Shown here one piece after another: positions 1-4,183 of a stretch of DNA of 14,105 bases. Within the stretch, counting starts at the first letter, position 1. The number at the start of each line of letters is the position of its first letter. The stretch comes from UBA4738 sp002413305 (GTDB lineage Bacteria; Actinomycetota; UBA4738): contig DAIUAM010000059.1 of NCBI GenBank assembly GCA_036847185.1, positions 1 to 14,105 of the forward strand. Direction: 5' to 3'. Made by a program: the position numbers and the translations under genes. The notes below the pieces were generated by a model that was not told the origin of the DNA, searched no databases, and saw only the letters and a list, made by a program, of their open reading frames with translations.

Positions 1-142
1 GAAGGAGCACCCGATCCTTCGCCGCGGTAACGCTCAGGCTGGGCTTGTCATCGTCGTGGGCCGGGCATTGCCAGTCGTGACCGTTGCGCCTCGAACCGCG
101 AGCCGCAAGAGCCGCCGCGACGTGGTCGTAAGGGCTGTTCAC
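1..142 (-). CDS. Phage/plasmid-type DNA primase, zinc-ribbon N-terminus (partial, runs off the left edge)
   Basis: Only the first 47 codons are present. The segment WQCPAHDDDKPSLSV at residues 23-37, followed by DRVLL, is the typical start of the CHC2-like zinc ribbon of element-encoded primases, where CPAHDD is usually followed by a second Cys/His pair just beyond the present edge. Such proteins make RNA primers, often fused to a helicase, for autonomous replication of phages, satellites and integrative plasmids. I place the start at GTG 142, which overlaps the TGA of the upstream gene as GTGA and leaves an N-terminus (SPYDHVAAALAARG) of the usual length before the zinc ribbon. The frame is open upstream to about 251, so an earlier non-ATG start is possible but less likely. 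The family is recognised from the motif; the rest of the protein is unseen. Confidence 0.75.
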   Translation of the reverse strand, partial: MNSPYDHVAAALAARGSRRNGHDWQCPAHDDDKPSLSVTAAKDRVLL

Positions 143-270
143 ACCGACCGCCAGACGAAGCGCCAGCGGAGCCAACAGGGGATTCGGCGGAACCTGCCAC
201 GCCGCCAGCCGCCCTGTCCATCGGGTAGGTATCCGAGACGACGGCCGTCCTCAGCGCCGGGCCAGGTCAT
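139..270 (-). CDS. Small Arg/Trp-rich hypothetical protein (43 aa)
   Basis: I do not recognise this protein. It has 43 residues, with ten Arg and five Trp concentrated in the second half (GGWRRGRFRRIPCWLRWRF), so it is strongly basic and could bind nucleic acid or membranes. Support for translation is positional: its ATG overlaps the stop of the excisionase-like gene (ATGA, 267-270), and its TGA overlaps the GTG start of the primase (GTGA, 139-142). That is the tight coupling used along this operon. No domain can be named. The unusual composition could also mean it is a chance open frame bridging two real genes, because the primase frame is open over much of the same stretch. Confidence 0.45.
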   Translation of the reverse strand: MTWPGAEDGRRLGYLPDGQGGWRRGRFRRIPCWLRWRFVWRSV

Positions 271-437
271 CGTGGTCCTCTCCCTGCAAGCCATCTCTCG
301 AGCGCCACCCGCGGCACGACGATCCGCCGCGGGCTGATGCGAATCCCGATCTCGCGAGCGAGCCGGAGCGCCGTGTGCCGGCCAACCTTCAGCTCGCGCT
401 GGAGATCGGCGGGTGTGTAGACGAGCGGCTCGGTCAT
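267..437 (-). CDS. xis: Excisionase-like small helix-turn-helix protein
   Basis: This is a 56-residue protein with a winged-helix/MerR-like fold of the excisionase (HTH_17) type. The core is YTPADLQRELKVGRHTALRLA at residues 7-27, then IGIRISPRRIVVPRVALERWL, the usual pattern of a recognition helix followed by a short wing and a terminal helix ending in W-L. Proteins like this either bend attachment-site DNA to direct excision by the cognate integrase or act as transcription activators of element genes (AlpA type). The start at ATG 437 overlaps the XRE stop by four bases (ATGA). The role in excision is inferred from family and from the integrase carried on the opposite strand. A purely regulatory role is the alternative. 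Confidence 0.75.
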   Translation of the reverse strand: MTEPLVYTPADLQRELKVGRHTALRLAREIGIRISPRRIVVPRVALERWLAGRGPR

Positions 438-658
438 CCCTCGCCCCACACACGCTCGAGGGTGCTGACGAGGTCCTTCAGCCCCAGGCCCCTGCCCACG
501 CGGATCACAAAGCCGGGGCTCGGGATCCGTAGGCCGCGTTCGACGCGACTCAGTTGGGTCGGGTCCACGTCCGCCCTGCGGGCGACCTCCCGCAGTGGGA
601 GGTCGTGCGCCTCCCTCACTCTCCGTAAATCCAGCCGTTGCCTCGTCATGGAAGACAT
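434..658 (-). CDS. XRE-family transcriptional regulator, leftward arm (Cro/Str-like)
   Basis: This 74-residue protein is almost entirely a lambda-repressor-like HTH domain: RRVREAHDLPLREVARRAD at residues 12-30 is helices 1-2, and PTQLSRVERGLRIPSP holds the recognition helix. It is the first gene of a leftward operon (regulator, xis-like, 43-aa protein, primase) with 4-bp overlaps throughout. A promoter with TTGACA (684 to 679), 17 bp, and TATATG (661 to 656) would start transcription near 649. That is the ATG of Met4, so the real protein may be a 71-residue product from a leaderless message; the first ATG (658) lies inside the -10 box. It faces a second XRE gene across about 60 bp, as in phage and satellite genetic switches. 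Confidence 0.85.
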   Translation of the reverse strand: MSSMTRQRLDLRRVREAHDLPLREVARRADVDPTQLSRVERGLRIPSPGFVIRVGRGLGLKDLVSTLERVWGEG

Positions 659-684
659 ATACCGCGCCGCGGTTCACCTGTCAA
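656..684 (-). promoter_or_regulatory. Leftward promoter of the element operon
   Basis: On the minus strand a perfect -35 hexamer TTGACA (684-679) is followed by exactly 17 bp and TATATG (661-656). The predicted first transcribed base coincides with the second in-frame ATG of the XRE gene at 649, so the transcript would be leaderless. The -35 box is the left arm of the inverted repeat described separately, so a bound regulator should block it. Confidence 0.6.
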
Positions 685-700
685 TCTCCCTGTTGACAGG
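677..700. promoter_or_regulatory. Inverted-repeat operator between the divergent regulators
   Basis: CCTGTCAA (677-684) and TTGACAGG (693-700) are perfect 8-bp arms around an 8-bp spacer, with partial extension outward (CAC at 675-677 and GTG at 702-704). The left arm is the -35 box of the leftward promoter. The right arm ends 5 bp before the rightward -10 box. This is the expected place and form for the binding site of one or both flanking XRE proteins. Confidence 0.65.
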
Positions 701-705
701 GGTGC

Positions 706-711
706 TACACT
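706..711 (+). promoter_or_regulatory. -10 box of the rightward regulator-integrase transcript
   Basis: TACACT lies 7 nt before the GTG start at 719, the spacing of leaderless actinobacterial promoters. No matching -35 box is seen 17 bp upstream; that position falls in the operator spacer. The promoter may thus be weak or need activation. Confidence 0.5.
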
Positions 712-718
712 TCTGGGC

Positions 719-1180
719 GTGAACATGCAGCAGGTCGTCGGATACCGGGTCCGAGAGGCGCGCGAACGCCAGGGGTGGACCATGGAACAGTTCGGGGAGC
801 GCATGGGTTCCGCGCTGGGGAGGGCACCCTGGGTCCGGCAGCAAGTCTTCGCGGCGGAGCACGGCGACCGTGCTTGGGCCGTGGAAGAGCTCGTTGTGGC
901 GGCCCTCGTGCTGGAGGTCCCCGTGCTCGAACTCATCAAGCCTCAGCCGGATGACCTCGTCACCCTGCCGAGCCAACTGATCTCCGCCGAGGACCTCCGC
1001 GCCGTCGTTCTCGGCACTTACAGGGACGAGGACGCCCCGCTGGCGCTGCTCGTCGCTGCCGACGAGGCCATGGACGCCGTCAATCGCGCACGCGTTGCGC
1101 TGAACGTCGCCGCGATCTCGATGCGGCGGGGCCGTTACCCCGTCACGGATGAAGCCGAGGCGGACGATGGAAAGAACTAG
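719..1180 (+). CDS. XRE-family transcriptional regulator, rightward arm (Stl/CI-like), upstream of integrase
   Basis: From GTG 719 the product is 153 residues. An HTH_3 domain occupies roughly residues 5-70: YRVREARERQGWTMEQFGERMG, then WVRQQVFAAEHGDRAWAVEELVVAALVLEVPVLEL. An alpha-helical C-terminal half of about 80 residues follows, rich in Asp, Glu and Ala, that I cannot assign; it may serve dimerisation or sense an inducer. The start is chosen because a -10 box sits 7 nt upstream; ATG 725 is a close alternative. The gene overlaps the integrase start by 14 bp, so regulator and integrase are one transcript. Its position opposite the smaller XRE gene suggests the master repressor of the element, which is inference from layout. 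Confidence 0.85.
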   Translation: MNMQQVVGYRVREARERQGWTMEQFGERMGSALGRAPWVRQQVFAAEHGDRAWAVEELVVAALVLEVPVLELIKPQPDDLVTLPSQLISAEDLRAVVLGTYRDEDAPLALLVAADEAMDAVNRARVALNVAAISMRRGRYPVTDEAEADDGKN

Positions 1181-2243
1181 GTATCCCGGCATCTACACCC
1201 GCGGCGACAAGTACGTGGCCGTGGTGGGCTACTCGTCGGGTGGCCGGTCGAAGCAGAAGTGGTTCACCCGGACCACGCTCAAGGCTGCACAGGACGCCCG
1301 CAGGACGTTCCTGAACGGTCTGGACCGTGGGGTGAAGCCCGAGGGCGCGAAGGTGACCCTCCGGGACTACCTCGAGAAGAAGTGGTTCCCGGAGATCGTC
1401 GCCACCCGCAGGCCTGCCACGGCGGACCGCTACCGCAAGTTCCTGAAGAACCACATCCTTCCGGCGCTGGGTGACGTCCGGCTGAAGGACCTCGACCGGG
1501 AGACGCTCGGGGAGTTCTACCGATCCTGCCCCACGCCGGCCACGGCCACGTACTGCCACGCGATCCTGAGCAGCGCGCTGAGCTACGCCGTCCGCGACCT
1601 CGGCCTGTTGGAATCCAACCCCTGCCGGTCCGTCCGGCCGCCGAAGAGCGAGCGGGCGGAAACCCGCCACCTCGAGGTGGAAGACGCCCGGCGGATGCTC
1701 GCGGAGGCCAGGGGCGACCGGCTGGAGGGCGCAATCGTCCTCGGCATGGTCGGCGGGTTGCGCCTTGGCGAGGTTTGCGGGCTTACGTGGAAGGACGTGA
1801 ACCTCACCACGGGGGGCGTCATGGTCCGCCGGCAGTTCTCCGGTCCTACGAAGTCGGGGAAGCCACGCGGGCTCACCCTCCCGGCCGAGCAGACGGCCGC
1901 CCTGCGCCGGTACAAGGCGCGCCAGGCCGAGGATCTCCTGCGGTTCGGCATCCGCCAGGACGAGCAGACACCCGTGCTGACCACCTGGCAGGGGAGGGCC
2001 ATGAACCCGGATACCCTGGCCTGGCACTTCAGGGACTTCGGCGCCGAACACGGATTCGACGTCAGCTTCCACGGATTGAGGCACACCGCCGCGATCCTCA
2101 TGCTGCTCTCAGGGACCGACGTGAAGACGGCGGCGAGCAGGCTCGGCCACAATCCCCGGGTGCTGCTGGAAACCTATGCCCACTACATCGGCAGCGCGGA
2201 CCAATCCGCTGCGGAGCGGCTGGGGGCGATCCTCGGTAGCTAA
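1167..2243 (+). CDS. int: Site-specific tyrosine recombinase (integrase)
   Basis: From ATG 1167 the protein has 358 residues, full length for a phage-type integrase. Residues 5-50 (YPGIYTRGDKYVAVVGY) form an arm-binding domain, and residues 64-150 form the SAM-like core-binding domain. The catalytic domain carries the full set of conserved residues: Arg199 in GGLRLGE, a Lys in the 229-232 turn (TKSGKPRG), His302 and Arg305 in HGLRH, His328 in LGHN, and the nucleophile Tyr337 in LETYAHY. GAGG at 1157-1160 is a suitable ribosome binding site for ATG 1167; ATG 1149 is an upstream alternative. It should insert and excise the element with help from the xis-like protein. A strong hairpin and the tadC fragment follow, placing it at the right attachment site. 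Confidence 0.95.
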   Translation: MERTRYPGIYTRGDKYVAVVGYSSGGRSKQKWFTRTTLKAAQDARRTFLNGLDRGVKPEGAKVTLRDYLEKKWFPEIVATRRPATADRYRKFLKNHILPALGDVRLKDLDRETLGEFYRSCPTPATATYCHAILSSALSYAVRDLGLLESNPCRSVRPPKSERAETRHLEVEDARRMLAEARGDRLEGAIVLGMVGGLRLGEVCGLTWKDVNLTTGGVMVRRQFSGPTKSGKPRGLTLPAEQTAALRRYKARQAEDLLRFGIRQDEQTPVLTTWQGRAMNPDTLAWHFRDFGAEHGFDVSFHGLRHTAAILMLLSGTDVKTAASRLGHNPRVLLETYAHYIGSADQSAAERLGAILGS

Positions 2244-2268
2244 GACGTTGCTAAGAACTGGAACCGCG

Positions 2269-2300
2269 AGAGGCCCTCACGCCGAAGCGTGGGGGCCTCT
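2269..2300 (+). terminator. Strong hairpin terminator after the integrase
   Basis: AGAGGCCCTCACGC (2269-2282) pairs with GCGTGGGGGCCTCT (2287-2300) around the tetraloop CGAA, giving a 14-bp stem with one G-T wobble. The T tract after it is poor (TCGTACC), as is common in high-GC genomes. It would end the regulator-integrase transcript at the element edge. Confidence 0.7.
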
Positions 2301-2390
2301 TCGTACCCCGTTTGACCTGCACAAACGGACTTAGGCGAACCTCCCCGGCCCTCGTCGGCCGTGCGGTGAGGGAAGATGCTCTTCCCGCTC
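2301..2390. other. Predicted right attachment site region (attR)
   Basis: This stretch separates the integrase terminator from recognisable tadC sequence, so the element/host junction must lie in or near it. A perfect inverted repeat GGGAAGA (2370-2376) / TCTTCCC (2380-2386) with a 3-bp centre falls on the tadC codons for G-K-M-L-F-P. It is a plausible core-type recombinase site. An in-frame TGA at 2367-2369 shows that tadC identity does not extend far upstream. The matching copy at the other end of the element is outside the window, so the core cannot be confirmed. Confidence 0.4.
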
Positions 2391-2468
2391 GTCTTCCTCG
2401 TCCTTCCCGCGTTCCTCCTCCTCACGGTGGGGCCGGTGCTGCTGGCGACGTTGCGCTCGCTGCACTGA
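2370..2468 (+). pseudogene. tadC: 3' fragment of tadC (Tad pilus inner-membrane protein), left behind by integration
   Basis: Thirty-two codons read GKMLFPLVFLVLPAFLLLTV then GPVLLATLRSLH and a TGA stop. This is the characteristic C-terminus of TadC/type II secretion F-domain proteins: a K-x-x-F-P motif, the last transmembrane helix, a G-P pair and a short basic tail. Upstream the frame closes at once (TGA 2367). The fragment sits directly before flp, exactly where tadC ends in actinobacterial Tad clusters. Tyrosine integrases often use the 3' end of a gene and carry a replacement copy. An intact tadC may therefore exist at the element's left end, with this being the displaced original end. 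If no such copy exists, tadC was destroyed. ATG 2376 could make a 30-residue peptide but has no clear ribosome binding site. Confidence 0.7.
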
Positions 2469-2485
2469 CCGCCGGCAAAGACGGT

Positions 2486-2537
2486 CCTTCCCGAACGGCC
2501 TTCCCAGAGGTCCTTCCCATTGGAAGGGAAGGAGGTG
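2486..2537 (+). promoter_or_regulatory. flp leader: three CCTTCCC blocks at 13-bp spacing plus a complementary Shine-Dalgarno tract
   Basis: CCTTCCC occurs at 2486-2492, 2499-2505 and 2512-2518, each copy starting exactly 13 bp after the last. The following purine tract contains the complement GGGAAGG (2526-2532) and runs into AAGGAGGTG (2529-2537), a very strong ribosome binding site 7 nt before the flp ATG. Any one of the three blocks could pair with the purine tract and mask the ribosome site. The innermost can form CCTTCC (2512-2517) with GGAAGG (2522-2527). The repeats are seen; translational control is inferred. They could also be operator half-sites. Confidence 0.55.
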
Positions 2538-2544
2538 GAACGAC

Positions 2545-2817
2545 ATGGTTCAGGCATACGTTCGGATCACGAACTGGCTCGGTGAGCGAACCGGCCGATG
2601 GGCCGCAGCGGCCCGGCGCTCGGTGGGGCGCATGAGGGAACGCCGTTTCGGAGCGATCGCGGCGAGCGAGCTTGGGCAGGCGACCGCGGAGTACGCGCTG
2701 GTGATCCTCGCGGCGGCAGCCGTGGCGCTGGTGCTGATCGCGTGGGCACGATCGTCCGGCAAGCTCCCGGACTTCTTCAACAAGATCATCGACAGCATCA
2801 CGAACAGCGCGCAGTGA
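2545..2817 (+). CDS. flp: Flp-type type IVb prepilin, major Tad pilus subunit
   Basis: This is a 90-residue prepilin. A basic 44-residue leader (RITNWLGERTGRWAAAARRS onward) ends in Gly44. The processing motif is G/QATAEY, giving Glu+5 and Tyr+6 of the mature pilin, the hallmark of Flp proteins cleaved by TadV-like prepilin peptidase. A single hydrophobic helix (YALVILAAAAVALVLIAWA) and a short amphipathic tail (LPDFFNKIIDSI) follow. The leader is long for Flp but usual in the actinobacterial DUF4244-like group. The start is fixed by GGAGGTG upstream. The stop overlaps the tadE GTG. With tadC interrupted just upstream, this gene depends on a local promoter or on transcription through the attachment site. 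Confidence 0.88.
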   Translation: MVQAYVRITNWLGERTGRWAAAARRSVGRMRERRFGAIAASELGQATAEYALVILAAAAVALVLIAWARSSGKLPDFFNKIIDSITNSAQ

Positions 2818-3227
2818 GCAGGTTCGTGCGCAAGGGCACGCGCGCGGACGGGACGGGGGAGCGGGCCTCGGCGGCGGTCGAGTTCGCCCTGGTCCTCCCC
2901 CTCGTCCTGGTCATGACGCTGGCACTGGTTCAGGTGGGGTTGCTGGTGAAGGACCGCCTGATCGTCGTGGAGGCGGCGCGAGCCGGCGCGCGGCAGGCGT
3001 CGGTCAGCACCGACGACGGCTCGGTTCGGCAGGTGACGATCGAAGCTGCGGTCAGCCTCGACGCGAATAGCCTCGATGTGGTGGTGGACCGCCAGGGTGG
3101 GACCGGGAGCCCCGCCAGCGTCACCGTGACCTATCACGCGCCGGTGGTCGTACCGCTGGTCTCATGGCTCTTCCCGTCCTCGATCGACATCCGCGCAACG
3201 GCCACGATGCGACAGGAAACGGGGTGA
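2814..3227 (+). CDS. tadE: TadE-like pseudopilin of the Tad pilus
   Basis: The product is 137 residues from GTG 2814, which overlaps the flp stop as GTGA. Residues 17-46 (RASAAVEFALVLPLVLVMTL) are the TadE signature, a basic residue followed by a VEFALVLP-type helix with the conserved Glu. Then comes VVEAARAGARQASV, which is typical for TadE/TadF. The remaining extracytoplasmic part is mostly beta-like and ends in DIRATATMRQ. TadE proteins are processed by the prepilin peptidase and assist pilus assembly or anchoring. Its operon position between flp and the Rv3654c-like gene is the standard actinobacterial order. Confidence 0.85.
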   Translation: MSRFVRKGTRADGTGERASAAVEFALVLPLVLVMTLALVQVGLLVKDRLIVVEAARAGARQASVSTDDGSVRQVTIEAAVSLDANSLDVVVDRQGGTGSPASVTVTYHAPVVVPLVSWLFPSSIDIRATATMRQETG

Positions 3228-4183
3228 GGGGGCCGGCGACTTCAGCGCCCTCGTGCGTCCGAACGGGCCGTACCTGGAACGAGGGCCGCGAACGAGGATC
3301 CGTGACCGTGCTAACGGCCGGCCTGCTGTTCGTGGCCGGTGTGCTCTGCCTGGTCTCCGTCGACCTGCTGGCTGCGCTGGACGCGAAGTCACGGGCGCAG
3401 ACAGCGGCCGATGCCGCTGCACTCGCGGCGGCCCAGGAGATCGCCGTCCCGTCGGGCCTCGCCCCCGCGGAGGTCGCTGCTGACTATGCCGGCCGCAACG
3501 GCGCTAGCCTCTTGGACTGCCGGTGCGACCCGCACTCGTCCGAAGCTGTCGTGCTTGTCGCGGTGGCGGTCCACCTCACGTTCGTCGGACCCGACCGTAA
3601 CGTGGAGGCGCAGGCGCGCGCGGTGATCGGCGCGGCCGGTTCCCAAGCGGCCCGCCGGCCTTCGCAGGGACCGCGAGTACAATGGCCGGGCCATGCCGGG
3701 TACCAAGGGGAGCAAGGTTTCCAGGCGCGCGGTTCGCCAAGCCGTGCCGCCGGGCGTGATCGACTACACGCTGGCCAAGCGCGCACTCATCCGCAACTTC
3801 CGACGGGGCCTGCTGTCCAAGCTCGAGATCTGCGACGCGCACCCCGAGCTCCTCCGCGCCGCGCGCTACCTCGGCGCCCAGGCCCTCCGGCCCTGCCCGG
3901 TTTGCGAGAGCGACGAGCTCCGGCTGCTGGCCTACGTCTTCGCCGAAGGGATGAAACAGGACAACGGACGGCCTTTCGAGGTGAAGGAGGCTCGAGCCAT
4001 CGCCGCCGGGCAGCAGGGCGGCGCATGCTACGTGGTCGAGGTGTGCACGGACTGCAACTGGAACCACCTCGCCGAGGCCTTCATAACTCGGACCGCCGTG
4101 TGACGCCGGTCCCTTCGTCACCTATCACCACGCCTTCTTCACGAATGCCCCCAGGTCCGGTGGGTACTATCGAGCAGCCGTGA
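3224..4183 (+). CDS. Rv3654c-like TadE/TadG-related protein; 3' end uncertain
   Basis: GTG 3224 overlaps the tadE stop (GTGA). Residues 24-75 are diagnostic: RGSVTVLTAGLLFVAGVLCL is a membrane helix, and DAKSRAQTAADAAALAAAQEI is the TadG-like motif of helicase/secretion-neighbourhood TadE-like proteins (Rv3654c family). These normally total about 100-150 residues. Recognisable protein ends near residue 140 (ARAVIGAAG), but no stop occurs until 4181, so the open frame is 319 codons. Its last 163 codons overlap DUF5318 in another frame and are Arg/Pro/Gly-rich like non-coding frames. Either the stop was lost by mutation or assembly error, or a long useless tail is made. Function: a minor pilus or surface protein, by family. 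Confidence 0.65.
   Translation: MRGPATSAPSCVRTGRTWNEGRERGSVTVLTAGLLFVAGVLCLVSVDLLAALDAKSRAQTAADAAALAAAQEIAVPSGLAPAEVAADYAGRNGASLLDCRCDPHSSEAVVLVAVAVHLTFVGPDRNVEAQARAVIGAAGSQAARRPSQGPRVQWPGHAGYQGEQGFQARGSPSRAAGRDRLHAGQARTHPQLPTGPAVQARDLRRAPRAPPRRALPRRPGPPALPGLRERRAPAAGLRLRRRDETGQRTAFRGEGGSSHRRRAAGRRMLRGRGVHGLQLEPPRRGLHNSDRRVTPVPSSPITTPSSRMPPGPVGTIEQP
3678..3683 (+). promoter_or_regulatory. -10 box for the DUF5318 gene
   Basis: TACAAT lies 9 nt before ATG 3693, giving a leaderless or nearly leaderless message. No clear -35 box is seen. There is no convincing ribosome binding site before the ATG, which agrees with this reading. Confidence 0.5.
3693..4103 (+). CDS. DUF5318 family zinc-ribbon protein
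   Basis: This 136-residue cytoplasmic protein reads VIDYTLAKRALIRNFRRGLL, then ICDAHPELLRAARYLG, then a split zinc ribbon: CPVC near residue 69 and CTDCNWNHLAEAF near residue 119. From memory this matches the mycobacterial protein Rv0049 along its whole length (VDYALRRRSLL, VCDANPYLLRAAKFHG, CPIC, EVCRTCSWNHL). That gene likewise precedes the penicillin-binding protein gene ponA1. The conserved pairing with a class A PBP suggests a link to cell-wall growth, but no biochemical role is known to me. It has its own -10 box and lies 76 bp before the PBP start. Confidence 0.85.
   Translation: MPGTKGSKVSRRAVRQAVPPGVIDYTLAKRALIRNFRRGLLSKLEICDAHPELLRAARYLGAQALRPCPVCESDELRLLAYVFAEGMKQDNGRPFEVKEARAIAAGQQGGACYVVEVCTDCNWNHLAEAFITRTAV
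4165..4170 (+). promoter_or_regulatory. -10 box for the PBP gene
   Basis: TACTAT lies 9 nt before the GTG at 4180, the same spacing as for the DUF5318 gene just upstream. No ribosome binding site is present between, so translation is probably leaderless or nearly so. Confidence 0.55.

Larger units (their letters stand above)
1..2370. mobile_element. Right end of an integrated element (phage satellite / PICI-like or small integrative element), left end outside the window
   Basis: This stretch holds a tyrosine integrase, an excisionase-like HTH protein, two divergent XRE regulators and the start of a zinc-ribbon primase, which together are the control and replication module of an integrated element. 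The integrase is the outermost gene and faces the right boundary. A strong hairpin follows it, and then a 3' fragment of the host gene tadC. The right boundary is therefore placed at about 2300-2390; the exact crossover cannot be fixed without the other end. The regulator-int arm divergent from a regulator-xis-primase arm matches the known plan of phage-inducible chromosomal islands. An actinobacterial integrative conjugative element or a small prophage is the main alternative. No capsid, terminase or transfer gene is visible here. Confidence 0.8.

Noticed and set aside
2312..2635. A plus-strand 107-codon frame over the integrase-flp interval
   Set aside because: It crosses the tadC remnant and the flp start in the wrong frame and has no recognisable protein.
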